Positions 31,378 through 43,241 of a DNA stretch of 64,000 bases are shown here, piece by piece (the first letter of the stretch is position 1; each line of letters begins with the position of its first letter). The notes beneath the pieces are model-generated. The model worked only from the letters and a program-made list of their open reading frames with translations, searched no databases and was not told the DNA's origin. Both the position numbers and the translations under genes were made by a program. Source of the stretch: Nicotiana tabacum (taxonomy: Eukaryota; Streptophyta; Magnoliopsida; Solanales; Solanaceae). Location: assembly GCF_000715075.1 (NCBI RefSeq), contig NC_134101.1, positions 199,536,103 to 199,600,102 of the forward strand. Reading direction: 5' to 3'.

Positions 31378-33860
31378 TTATTTTCGGGGCATCTCCCCCT
31401 CCATCGGGATCCTCCCACTCTCGAAATCTCTCTTGCTTTCGGCATCATCCTCATCATCATCGTTGGAGTAGGCCAATGCCTTGGAATCATCTTCAAGCTC
31501 TTTGTCTTTCTTTATATCGTCAGTAAGATCGAAACCTTGAGCATGGATCTCCTCGAGAGTTCCCTCCGAGATTGGCACTTGGAGCGCTCAGCAATCTAAA
31601 AAGTCTGATTTTGGTCGGCCTCGACAGATTCTCTTTCTTGGGCTTGGGCTTGAGCAGCTTTACCATCAGATTGGTAAACGTCCACGATCACCTCCGCATC
31701 AGCCTTTACTTTTTCTATCTCAGATTTAACCTTTGCAAGTTTGGCGGCCAATCGAGCCTCGAGTTCATCTATTTTCTTGGCTTAAGTTGAGCTTTCCTCC
31801 TTCATGCCTTAAAGCTGACTTTTGGCCTATGACAGTTGGGCTCGAGCAACATATTTCTACGAGGCAAGGTGGTTCATGTTTTGTTTCCATCCCAAGGTCT
31901 TCACCCTCATCATGTTAACCTCCTCACGGAGTTGTTCGATCTTTTCGGGCTTCTGCTAAACCTGTGAGATTGAAATATTAGCCATTGACCCCAAACTGAT
32001 ACCATAAGCTTCTAAGATTTTCATTACCTACTTAATCAGGTCAGTCTGTTCTTTGTGAGCCGTGGCCAATTCTGCTCCGAGGTCCTTGATCTCCTCTTCT
32101 TTTTGCCCCTTGAGAAGATTGAGGGCATTTCTCTCCTCTGTGATGAAGATCGGCCTCGCATTGGCTCAGCTGTGCTCGAGATTTAGAAAATGCCTCCCGA
32201 TGGAGTGCCAAGGCCTATGCGAAAAGAAGAAAGGCAATTAGACAAGAAGAAATAAATACGAATATGATATCGATGAGGGGAGTTGAGACTTTACCGATTC
32301 AGGATTCGTTGAGCCTTATCAAAGAGATTCGATGCATCACTCAGGTTGATAGCATCATCAAATCATGTAAAGCAACCATGCAAAAGGTCCTCCCCTTCGT
32401 AGGCTCTTTCCACATCGGGAGTCCTCATAGCTTGGGCATCCTGAATTGCCTCCTCGGAAAATGCAGGGAGAGTCGGCGAGTCTCCAATTACTATTGCCTC
32501 GAGTGAATCACTTGGGGCATTCTCTTCATTTCGAAGGACCTCGGAGCCGGCCCATCAAGCATACCCACCGATTGCTCATTTTGGCGGGAGGCATCTTCAG
32601 TCTCCAATGACTCGGGGACTTTGCCCGGGCCCTCTTCCAAGACCTCGAGGCTGAATCTTTTCAACCCTTACCGACTCAGCGGCCTTTGGGGCCTCTGTGT
32701 TTTTCTTCACTCGGGAAACTAGTTCGGAGTCGTCGTCTTCATTTTCTTCTTCCTCTCTTTGTTGCTAAGCTACCTCAGCAGGCTGAGGGACAGTGTCTTT
32801 CTTCGGCTTACGAGCCTTACTTTTCTTGGGCTTTGGATCCTCGGAGGTCGAGACCTTTTTTCTCTTTTTGTCCTTCACCGATTTTGGGGTCGGGGGCGAA
32901 ACCTCCTCCTTCCCGGATGGGGGCCTCATAACAGCATCTTGTCCGAGGCCTGTATGAAAGGAAATCAAGTGAGTATGAAATTAAACATTTTTGCGAAAAT
33001 CATCAAATACGTGAAAAGGGGCTTACCATGATTTTTGGCCTCCCATGATTTTTAGCCTCCCATCGGCCCCTTGGATCATACCATGAGCGCTCAGCATACG
33101 AAATGGTCGAAGCCAGGTCCCGAACCCAGCTCTCGAGGTTAGGAATTGCAATGGGAATCCAAGAGACCACTACATCGTAGAAAGGGATGTCAATGAGAAG
33201 AAGCAAAGGAAACAAAACAATAAATGGAAGCTATGGGTGGGTTTATACTTATGGTTCATATTCCATTGCTCGAAAATGGCATTTTCTCGGCTGGGATTAG
33301 GTCAGAAGTCTTCACTCGAACGAACCGGCACATCCATCCTCGATCCTTGTCCTCATCTATGCTCGAGAACAGCACCTTGGTAGCCTGATACTAAAGTCTT
33401 ATTAACCCGCTTCAATAGAGACGGCGGTTGTACAACCTGATGAGGTGGTCGACGGTGAAAGGCATCCCTTCGAATTTGTTCGCGAAGAATCGGAGCAGAA
33501 TAACAATCCGCCAAAAGAAGGATGGATTTGACCTAGGGTGATTTGATATTGATGGCAAAAATCGACGATGACGGGTTCGACGTGTAAACACTTAGAAACC
33601 CTTCCACATGGGTAGTGATGTCTTCTTCACGGCCTAGAACCACCACATCTTTGTCTTCCCAATGGTAGTCATTCTTTACTTGCTCAAGGTCACTCTCAGT
33701 TATCGAGCATATATATCTCGACATTGGCTCGCATCGACCAAGGACCGACGAAGTTTTCTCGACCTTGAAGTCGGAAGTAAGGACACACCCTTCGAGAACA
33801 CACTCCTCAGAGCGCAGCTCCACCGGTGTTTTATCGCTGGCCGCCCGCGATGAAGAAGCG
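31378..33860 (-). pseudogene. Element B antisense gene
   Basis: The counterpart of the T1 and C antisense genes. On the - strand, an open N-terminal piece (33823-33533) reads RYICSITESDLEQVKND and EEDITTHVEGFLSVYT. Later come RIVILLRFFANK and DKDRGWMCRFVRVKTSDLIP...EKMPF. Intron 1 is 33170-33252 (83 nt, phase 1), but its donor is ATAAGT instead of GTAAGT. Exon 2 has VSWIPIAIPNLESWVRDL and ERSWYDPRGRWEAKNHG. A basic piece at 32968-32765 (KDKKRKK, KPKKSKARKPKK) looks like a nuclear localisation signal. Coiled-coil sequence follows, with EGTLEEIHAQGFDL and an acidic tail ending at the stop 31378-31380. Confidence 0.72.
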
Positions 33861-33910
33861 TTTTCCTTTTAAGGAATAGTTTTTGACGTTTTTGTCATTT
33901 TTGTGTAAGT

Positions 33911-33946
<36 letters not shown>

Positions 33947-34289
33947 AAGATTTGGTGTTTGAAAGGGGATTAGCAACAAACCTTGGAGATTTTGAAGAAA
34001 GGAAGAGCTTAAGAGATGTAAATGTTTAAGAGATTTACAAGAAAGTGAAAGTAAAGATTGAATCAATGAGAGAGGGGGCTTCTTAAAGGGACTCACGGCT
34101 ACGGTTCAAAGGCACCGGTGACCGACGACCAACTGATGCTCATTAATGACTTGGGGAACTGTACCGATGGGACGTTTTAGTCACTTCCGTTGCTTACGTC
34201 ACGAGGATGACATCATGATAGGTCGAGGTAAAAAATCGAAGGCTCAATTCGTTTCTTCTCGTTACACTCCAAAAAATGAGGGGACTATC
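33861..34289. other. Element B spacer with (GA)n and polypurine tract
   Basis: Noncoding. It has a GA microsatellite at 33915-33942 and the polypurine tract TGAGGGGACTATC at 34277-34289 directly before the 3' LTR. Confidence 0.7.
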
Positions 34290-34927
34290 TATATACGGTT
34301 AAAATCAGGCCTACCTGATTTTACTATTTGATCGAGACCAGGGAGTTGCATCGAAGGTCGGCCTCATAGTGGATCGTACTAAAATACGAGGACAAGGTAC
34401 CGAGTTCGAGAAACAAGGTGCATGTCGAGATCGAGGCCTGTAGCGATCGAGAATAAATAGGGCAGACTTCGAGCAAAGTGCAATAACAGGAAGGCGAGAT
34501 ATCCGCAACCGGTCGAAGATCATGGCGGAAATCTCGGAACAGATCAGATCAAGGGCGGGTTTTAGGATAATCATGGGATTTACTTCCGTAATTAGAATTG
34601 TACCATAGATAGGATTCATCTATTATATAAAGAGTTTCTAATCATTTTGTAGGGATCTGACATTGTTCTCACGTATCAAAGCAATACAACACACTCTCTT
34701 TAGTTTATACTCTATTGTTCATCAGCTTGTCATATTTTTTACTGTTATCGCACCAACCAGTTCGAGGGCATCCATGAGGGCTGAATTACGTTGTAACACT
34801 GGTTTGATTTATCTTATTGTCAATTTCTATTACTGATATTTATATTTATCAATTAGTATTAGGTGAAATCACATGTCTTTAAAATCACATTATAAATTTA
34901 GTTATTATCCAGTTTTTAGGATAAATA
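34290..34927 (+). repeat. Element B 3' LTR
   Basis: 638 bp, starting TATATACGG (TG mutated to TA) and ending GGATAAATA (CA mutated to TA). It is followed by the TSD AGTAT. It aligns end to end with 24384-24999. Confidence 0.92.
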
Positions 34928-35203
34928 AGTATATAGTGAAAAGATATCAGTTTGTAAACTCAATATCTATTGTTGGAGTTGTTTTGTGCTTTAGATAGGA
35001 ATATTTTTGTCTAAATATTTTTTCCTGTAAAAGGAGTGACTAAATGCTAACAGCCTTTCAAATACTGACTAAACTTTAATACGTAAGAATTAAAAATAAT
35101 TATTTCTTAATTTCACAAAGCTGACAAGGAGTTTTCAATTATGTACTCAAAAACTTACATTTGAAGTGGTCACACAGGCTAACTACCGAAATTAGATAAA
35201 TAA

Positions 35204-35965
35204 GGCAGAATACATCACTGGACCCTTAAATTTGGTCTTTTTTGTTACTTGGACACTTAAACATAGAGTTGTTTCTATTAGGCCCTTCAACTAAACCATA
35301 TTTGTACCAATTAGATACTTTGTAGATCATCCGAGAAAAACTTTTACAAAAATTAAACGTGTATATTACAGTTGCCTCTAACACCTTAAAATATTCCATC
35401 TTATAGAATCAACCCCCAAAACAAATTGAAACTCATTTTCAGAAAATGGAAAACCTGACCGTCGGCTCTGGCGACTTAGTGCCCTAAAAAGCACACTGAA
35501 AATTTCCTCTGTTTAACTTCATCTCACTTCTTCTTGTTTTGATTTCACTGAAATATCGCACTATTCCCTCTATTCCTCATCTAAGTTGGTGTCGCTTACA
35601 AGTGTTGTGTAAAGAAAACAAGCATGCCAAATGAGAATAGTCAAATCCATGTACACTAAACTTTCTTTTTAAAAAAAAACTAAAAGGAAAAATGATGGGT
35701 TCACAATAAGAAAAAGAGAAATAGAATGTAAGGTAAATGTTAGCTTTAATTGGAATAATATATTAGAATATAATAATAATCAACAATTTTTTTCTTTTGT
35801 TTAGTCGCTCTTCCCCACGCACTCAATCATGTCATTATAAAGTGTCTAATTGGCACATATATAATTTAGTTGAAGGGCCTAATAGGAACAACTCTATATT
35901 TTCTATATTTAGGTGTTCAAGTGATAAAAAAGATCAAATCTAAGGATCCAGTTATGTATTCTGCC
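35204..35965. mobile_element. Foldback/MITE-like element with long terminal inverted repeats
   Basis: 762 bp. The left arm 35204-35319 (GGCAGAATACATCACTGGAC...) is the diverged reverse complement of the right arm 35841-35965 (...CCAGTTATGTATTCTGCC). Shared words include GGCAGAATACAT, GAGTTGTT(T/C)CTATTAGGCC and CTTCAACTAAA. The interior (about 520 bp) is AT-rich and noncoding. Flanks TAAATAA and TAAAATAA may be an imperfect target duplication. No transposase is present, so it would depend on another element. The superfamily is not assigned. Confidence 0.75.
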
Positions 35966-37403
35966 GTAAAATAAAGTTTAGATATCTCTAAATGCTCGAC
36001 TAGTTTTCTAAAACGCCAACCAACTCTTTCCCTACTTGCTCTATAACGTGTTGACCGGGAAAAAATAATGACCACACAAGTGGAAGCTAGTCTTGTACGG
36101 TCAACAAAGGAATAAAGTAAAAGTTTTAAAATCCTTAAATTTTACTCACTTACTGAAGTTACAAAGCTACTTCTTAGTAACTAAATTTTAGTCACTACAA
36201 TAAAGTTAATTTACCGATTATAATAACATACTTTATTGATCAGTGTGACTTCTTGTTGAAATGGGTGCAATTCTGTGATTTTATTGTTATAGTGGTAAAA
36301 TGATAACTTTTATATTCTAATACTAGTAGGTCAAGGTCAAGTATTTAATTGGAAAAAATAATTTATTAGTAAAGATCCGCGACTATACATGACCTAAGGA
36401 TAATTTTAACATATGAAAATTAAACCAAAATATTTATCATAAACCAAAAAGACAATACCAATCCAAAATTTCCCGAAAACTAAAGCAAATATTGTTTTTT
36501 TTTTAAATGTTTTTCTTTAAATAATAATTCGAACACTCATCTTATCCCAAAATTATTCTTTTTAAATTTTTCCCAAAAAATAATTTTCTAAATTATAGCC
36601 AAAATCAAATCCCAGAGCCACTCAATCATAAGACTACTAGTAATTTTTAAAGGGTACATAATGTTTAGAAAATTAGGGTGGTCATAGATGTGAATCATTC
36701 AAATTTGGTACAATGAAATTGGATATCTCAATACTTCTGTTTATCCTACAAAAAAGTATTGATCAGACAAGTGAAATTTTAAAAAAGAGAAAATAGAAAA
36801 TAAAGAGAGAGCAATGAATGCTAACGTGCTAGTGGAAATATGATAACAGACTCGAATAAACAGCTGGCAAGTGACTAAAACGTACTCTTTCAATTCTAAT
36901 CAATCAATGTGACACACTTTACTTATTAATTTGTTCAAGAAAATAAATATTTATATATTAAAAATAATTTAATTTAAAAAATTTTATTTCACACATTTCC
37001 CTAAAAATTTGACACAACTTATATGAATTATAAGTAACCAGATCCGAAAAATAATTAGATCTTCAAAAATTTGAACCGTCTCAAGGCTCAACATACGCAC
37101 TCTGATCCTGATCATTGACTTCATATATATTCTTATCTCTAGATAATTAAACCTCCACTCCGGATTATTGAAGTGGAAACGTCATTTCGTGTAATTATTT
37201 TTCCTATGTAAATACTAGCACCGTTTTGAAAAACAGATTTAACCAAATCCAGCAGTTGCCAATATTTAAAAGGAATATACTTTTAGAACATAATTTAAGT
37301 ATTTCCTTTTCCGTCCCAGCAGTTGCCACCCACGTTTATGAAGCACCCAAAAAAGACTATGTCAACTGAACATTAAAGCAATGGAAGGTCAATGCCTAAA
37401 CCT
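35966..37403. other. AT-rich intergenic region upstream of the small host gene
   Basis: No coding sequence is seen. It is probably the 5' flank of the gene at 37530. A CAGCAGTTGCCA word occurs twice (about 37247 and 37317), and a CCCACGTTT core lies near 37328. Confidence 0.5.
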
Positions 37404-37411
37404 TATAAATA
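37404..37411 (+). promoter_or_regulatory. TATA box of the small host gene
   Basis: TATAAATA in CCTTATAAATAGGTC, 119 bp upstream of the ATG. The region in between is pyrimidine-rich (CTTCACTTCCATTTCTCTC), typical of a plant 5' leader, so transcription would start near 37435. Confidence 0.6.
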
Positions 37412-37529
37412 GGTCAATGCTACACATCTTAGTTCTATCCAACTATCTTCACTTCCATTTCTCTCTTCATTTTCTCAAAAGATACCACTGAATTAATATT
37501 TCAGATATATAGAATATTTTATCACACCA

Positions 37530-37865
37530 ATGTCAAGATTCCTGCACAAGATCGAGGAGAAGCTTCATATACATCACAAACATGGAGATTATCCACCTAA
37601 AGACAAGCCCGAAGAAATCCATGAGAATGACGAAAGCAAGGCAGAAAAGAAAGGAGAACATGATAAGAAGAATTTGATGAAGAAGGTTGCTGGGAAAATA
37701 GGGAAAAAATTATTACATAGTCATCCTAAGAAGCAGCATGAGGAAGGCTATGAAGGAGAAGAGGAGGAAGAAGGAGAAGAAGGAGAAGAAGTAGAAGGAG
37801 AAGAAGTAGAAGTAGAAGAAGCGGAAGAAGGTGGTTTTGAATTTGAACTCAACTTTGATTTTTGA
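37530..37865 (+). CDS. Small highly charged protein, hypothetical (likely host gene)
   Basis: An intact 111-codon frame starting MSRFLHKIEEKLHIHHKHGD and stopping TGA at 37863-37865. It has a His/Lys-rich N-terminus and a Lys/Glu middle, with KKNLMKKVAGKIGKKLLHSH as a probable amphipathic basic helix. A run of Glu-rich repeats follows (EGEEGEEVEGEEVEVEEAEE), and it ends FEFELNFDF. There is no signal peptide or membrane segment. A TATA box and pyrimidine-rich leader lie upstream, and no retroelement sequence abuts it, so it reads as a host gene. The charge pattern and basic helix recall stress-related hydrophilic proteins, but no dehydrin K-segment is present. The function is unknown. Confidence 0.7.
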   Translation: MSRFLHKIEEKLHIHHKHGDYPPKDKPEEIHENDESKAEKKGEHDKKNLMKKVAGKIGKKLLHSHPKKQHEEGYEGEEEEEGEEGEEVEGEEVEVEEAEEGGFEFELNFDF

Positions 37866-38749
37866 TTAAGCTTTATGTATCACTCCAGCTGTGTACGTTG
37901 GTATTTCTCCTTATTGGTTTAAAAATACATAAGTATGTTTCGAGGATATCTCTGAATAGGTGGCTTGGAATTTGTAACCTGTGGTACCATATATATGAGC
38001 GTCTTCTAGTTTTTTATACAGGTAACTGTGTAGCTTCTCGTGTACAAGAAACGTATAAACCACTTCATTATATTGACAGAGGTGAACCATTAACCAAAAA
38101 GCGACTGCATCGCATAACCATATTAACTATATAATTTCTGATGCGACTATTTTAGATGATCCATCATACATTTCGGGATGTGAAAATACATAATTTAAGA
38201 TATAAATTATAAGAGGAGATTAATTTGAGCATAAGAGTTAATGGTGTTCGCCAATGATGCCTACGTCCTCGGAATAGACTACTACTTAAAAATCACAAAA
38301 GCACACAATGCAGAAAAATACAAGCCTTGATTATATTAATTGTCTGGGGTAAAATTGATTTATAATAAATGGGCGAATGGTAACATGACACATGAAACCG
38401 AAGATAGGCAAAAGGCAAGTAAGAGAATAACCAATTCTGCATACAACTAATGTAATTGATATCAGATAAATTCCGAAGGGAGCATAATCGACGGGAGAAG
38501 ATTAAGAGTTTGTCTTCGGATAGCATTCAATGAGGGAATATTTACTAACATTAATGAGTGACCATTGCGGAGAATATTTGCATTCATGCTCTGCCATTAT
38601 GTGTTCATCAATGACTTTTTTATTATTATTATTTAAGAGGAACTTGATCCCAGAATCTTGTTTCCTTAGGTAAAGCTATAAATAGCAGGCCCAGCAGCCA
38701 TTGTAAGGACACAAAACTTTCTGCATACAAAAGCTATATTATCACGACT
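37866..38749. other. Downstream flank of the small gene
   Basis: AT-rich. It probably starts with the gene's 3' UTR. No further gene or repeat could be supported up to the left edge of element E; the flank ends with TATAT, a possible TSD. Confidence 0.4.
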
Positions 38750-39610
38750 TAAACTGGAGGGTCGTGACTGGTACTCGGGCCATACCTGTCGAGCACCAAC
38801 GTACATTTTATCTAACCTTTCTTATTATCTATAAGGGTCTACGAGATCAACATAAAGGGTAGACATGAATTATGAACAACCAATAATGACAGATAATAGC
38901 ATGAACAGGGCCGACAAGGCTCTCATAAAGCTATATGTTAGGTACGAGCTGACAAGCTGCCGTGAGAGACTATACAACAAAAATAAGCCGATAAGGCAAT
39001 CCAATCTATACATGAGTCGACACCTGTCTATAAGCCTCTAAAGAAACATAAGTGCTGCAATAAACAAGGCCCCGGAATACCCATAATGTCTATAACAAAA
39101 GTGCATTACCAAGAGCACGACAAGTACGGAGAAGGGATCTCGCCAATAACCAATGAACTAGGCAGCCTACTATGGTAGGGGAGCTGCATCTACCTATCTC
39201 TCAAGACCTGCAGCACGACATGCAGCGTCCACAAATAAAAGGGGCGTCAGTACGAATAAAGTACTGAGTATTTAAGGTAGGAAAGCATAAATAAGAACAG
39301 TAATGTGAGCAAGGATAGAGAATATCCAACCTGTAACATTTGAGTGCCTCTAAGGCGACTGACATGAAATGCATGATACATATGTATATATATGTATATA
39401 TACATATACTTTTGAAAACATATGCTTTTGTGGGCATCATCATTATCATATCGTACCCGACCGTAATAGGCTCGGCAAAAATGTACTCGGCCATCATAAA
39501 GCTCGGTATAATCGCACCTAGTCACGTGGAGCTCAATAAACCAACTGATCAGTAGTTGCACAATAGATGTCGTACCCAGCTATCTATAGCGAGGCTCGGT
39601 AGAGTAAAAT

Positions 39611-39678
<68 letters not shown>

Positions 39679-40346
39679 CAAGCTGGACCCGTTGGAATCA
39701 CATTCTAAACTTTTTGGAGTGACGTAAGGTCGGTAACCTCCGTACACGTTATTAGGACTAACTCTTTGTCATGGATCTTATAAGAATCATGAATTACCAA
39801 CAATATTGATAACAAAAGAATAAGAGAAGTAACATCAATATCAATCGTTCCATAAGAAGGGAAACAATGTAAGTACTGCTAGATTCAAAGAGTAGAGTAT
39901 CTTTGGATGCTCGTTCATTATATTATGTACAATCGGAGTCATGCAAAAGAAGAAAATGGATAGCCTCACATACATTGTATATATTTCCCAATCTCAAGCT
40001 ATGCAAATGTCATGACTCCTTAGTCTACAATAAGAGAAATGATACTATCGTTATCGTTTAAGCGTCGTAACTATTATATATTGAACACAACCAATTTTAC
40101 GATGAAACGAAAAGCACCTTCCCTATTTATATGACTTCCCACAAGTTAAAACAATCACCAAACAGCCCAAATAACATCAATAATAATCATATTAAGCTTC
40201 CCAAAATAGCCTACCAATCAACGATATTACTAACAAGCCTTTCGATAGATATCTCACAAGTTCTAGCTCCAATAACTTAGCCGTAACTTGGATAATCTTA
40301 AATACATATAGAGTAAGAGGTTCCTTACCTTTAAACAGATAGAAAA
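38750..40346 (-). repeat. Element E 3' LTR, first block
   Basis: Matches the right-hand LTR from TATCACGACTT to ...TTTAAACAGATAGAAAA, including GTACTCGGGCCATACCTG and a (TA)n run. Element F interrupts it at 40347. Confidence 0.85.
39613..39677. repeat. (TA)n microsatellite in E 3' LTR
   Basis: About 32 TA units. The 5' LTR also has a long TA run (50060-50130), though at a somewhat different offset inside the LTR. Confidence 0.95.
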
Positions 40347-43241
40347 TATCATGACCCAAAACAAGACCCGGTCGTGATGGCACCTATCATTGAACTAGGC
40401 AAGCCGACGCACTCCCAAACAATACGATATTTCATTAAAAGATAGATAAAAGCCTTTTTCATACTGAAATTTCATAAAAGAGTTCAACTCGAAAACAAAA
40501 TGCGGAAATAAATAGTCTGACCTCGGGGTGTCACTAAGTCATGAGCAACTACTACACTGTTCTGAAATATAACAAGACTAACATAGTCTAAGAGTAGCCA
40601 AAATACACTAAAGGAGAGATAAACAAGGAAAAAAGCAGAACTGTGATCGCCAGGCAGCTACCTCGCTATCTCCGATCATAGTCAGCAACTGGAATATTCA
40701 ACAGCCACTACCATGGCCAAAGATACCTGGATCTGCACACAAGGCGCAGGGGGTAACATGAGTATACCAACTCAGTAAGTAACAAGTCCAAACTATGGAC
40801 TGATAGGTAGTGACGAACTAAACCTCAACATGCAAACAAAATTAAATTGTGCAGTAAAGTAGGCATGCTTGCAATTCAAGTATTCAGCTCAAGTAGTAAA
40901 CTAAATACAATTCTAAACAATGTGAAGTATAAAGCTCAGCTAGGCTCTATGTGCCAATGCAGAGAATACACGAAAATGTACCATGTACCTCCACTCTCAA
41001 GTGCTCAACCACTCGGTACTGTATATGGCCATCCGGACCAAGGAAGATCCATCTCGGAATATATACACATCACTGACAACAGTCACTCAGTACCGAGAAA
41101 GGCCATTCCAGCCCAATGGAGAATATCCATCTCCATGTATAAATATTTCAGACAAGATCCATGTCCAGGGAAGATCCATCCCTAAATAATATCAACTGCG
41201 CTCACTGGGGGTGTGTTACAGACTCAGAAGGGGCTCCTACAGCCTAAGCGCTATCATAATCATCAACATAACCGCTGCGGTGTGCATCCCGATCCCATAA
41301 CTATCACTCATAATCAGACTTTCGGCCTCATTCAGTCATCACTCTCCAGTCTCACACACGGGCTTACAATGCCATGAAAACTAGCCGGGAACAATGATAT
41401 GATGTGCCAAATAATAACAACTGAGACTGAGACATAATTTGATATGCATGAATAAGACTGAGTACAGAATATCAATGAAACTAATGAGATGACAGCAAGA
41501 AACGACCACTGGTTCTCAACAGTATCGGTGTGAAGCCCTAACATGATATCTAGCATGATTTACAGCTCATTTACTTAATCACATGATAGAAACACGTATA
41601 TCAGCAAGAAAGAGTCACTAAGTAGCGCCATGGAATGAACCCGGCCACAATTCTCACGGTGCGCGCCCGCACGCCTGTCACTTGGCATGTGCGTCACCTC
41701 AACACTAATCACGTAACTCATAGTTCGAGGTTTCGAACCCTGAGAACCAAGTTTGGAAGCGTTACTTACCTCAAACCAAGCCAAACTCCTACTTCGCGAC
41801 GCCCTTACCTCTCAAATCAGCCTCCAAACGTCCTAAATCTTGCCAGAAGCAATACAATGCAATCAATAAAGGCCAAGGAGCCAATTCCGCATGAAAATTT
41901 ACTTAATCGAAAACAAATCCCAAAGTTCACCCAAACCTGGGCCCCAGAACCACGTCTCAGAATCCGACAAAAGTCACAAAACTAGAAACCCCTTTCACTC
42001 ACAAGTCCATACATACAAGATTCATCAAAATCCGACTCCATTTGACCCCTCAAATACTGAAATCAAACTCTCTAAAATCCCAAGCCCTAACCCCTCATTT
42101 TCACCCCTAATATTCACTAATTACATGATTAAACAACGGGAAATCATCACATATACGAGTATTAGGGCTCAAGCAACTTACCTTGCTGATAATCCCTTGA
42201 ATTCCTCTTCAAAATCGCTCTCAAAAGCTTCAAAGTCGACTAAAAATGGTGGCAAATGAACCAAAATTCGTGAAGTCCACAATTTATACTTTCTGCCCAG
42301 AGATACCGCATCTGCGGTCCAACAATCACTTCTGTGATGCCGCACTTGCGGGAAATCCATTGCAGGTGCGGTTCCCACTTAACCCTTCAGAAACCGCTTC
42401 TGCGGTCACAACACTGCACCTGCATTCTCGCAAGTGCGCTCCATTATCCGCACCTGCGGCTCCTACTTCAGCTTTCCAAGATTATGCATCTGCGGTTGAC
42501 CTTCCACATCTGCGATTATCGCACCTGCAGTTCCCACTCGACAGGTGAGGAAATATCAGAAGCAGCAGCTTCAGCTGCCTTATTCCACTTCCCAACTCTC
42601 CATTAACTATCCGAATTCATCCCGAGGCCCTCGGGACCTCAACCAAAAATACCAACAAGTCACATATCAACATACAAACTTAGTCGAATCTTAGGAATAC
42701 TCAAAACAACATCAAAATACCAAATTACCCTCGAATTCAAGTCTAAGAATTTCTAAACTTCCAAATTCCGCAAACGATGCCGAAACCTACCAAACCTCAT
42801 CCGAATGACCTGAAATTTTACACATACATCACAAATGATACTACAAACCTACTCTAAGTTCCAAAATTCCATTCCGACCCCGATATGAAAATCTCCACTG
42901 CCAATCGAAAATTGCCAAATTTTTAATTTCGCCAATTCAAGCCTAATTCTACCACGGACCTCCAAATCACATTCTGATGCGCTCCCAAGCCCAAAATCAC
43001 CTAACGGAGCAAACCGAACCATCAAAATTCACATACAAGATCGTTTACACATAAGTCAATATCCGGTTGACTTTTCCCACTTAAACTTCTAAATAGGAGA
43101 CTAAGTATCTCATCCCACACTGAAACCACTCCAGACCCAAAGTAACCAATATGATACGCTGAAATACAGCTGAGGAACACATAAGGGAGCAAAAATAGGG
43201 GAAATGGGGCTATAACTCATGAAACGGGTTGGGTCGTTAAA
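40347..43241. mobile_element. Solo LTR F (2895 bp) nested in E 3' LTR
   Basis: Begins TATCATGACCCAAAAC and ends GGTTGGGTCGTTAAA (TG...CA ends eroded), with a perfect target duplication GAAAA at 40342-40346 and 43242-43246. The host LTR sequence is contiguous across the insertion when compared with 51000-51060 of the other LTR. No internal copy of the termini, PBS or coding motif was seen, so it is a single LTR. It contains a cluster of GC-rich CTGCGGT/CACCTGCGG words (42300-42545) inside otherwise AT-rich sequence. Confidence 0.78.
42300..42545. repeat. Cluster of CTGCGGT / CACCTGCGG words in F
   Basis: About ten occurrences of TCTGCGGT, CACCTGC(G/A)G and CGCACTTGCGG within 245 bp, many forming short inverted pairs. 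Spacing is irregular. Confidence 0.7.

Larger units (their letters stand above)
24384..34927 (+). mobile_element. Complete Tat-lineage Ty3/Gypsy element B (non-autonomous)
   Basis: 10,544 bp, flanked by a perfect TSD AGTAT (24379-24383 and 34928-34932). It has a 5' LTR, PBS, gag with zinc knuckle, protease, truncated RT, RNase H, extra RNase H, integrase, 3' UTR, an antisense gene, a polypurine tract and a 3' LTR. The extra RNase H and antisense gene place it in the Tat lineage. Deletion of the RT N-terminal region and many stops make it dead. It is the best reference in this window for reading T1, to which it is closely related. Confidence 0.92.

Noticed and set aside
32686..33031. Plus-strand frames of 81-90 codons near 32.7-33.0 kb
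   Set aside because: They are shadows of the antisense gene of B, whose NLS-like stretch and conserved exon 2 are on the minus strand.
37530..37865. Dehydrin
   Set aside because: The Lys-rich helix is reminiscent, but no K-segment (EKKGIM-type), S-segment or Y-segment is present.
41635..42606. Several plus-strand frames of 90-122 codons in solo LTR F
   Set aside because: No family resemblance, overlapping frames, inside an LTR.
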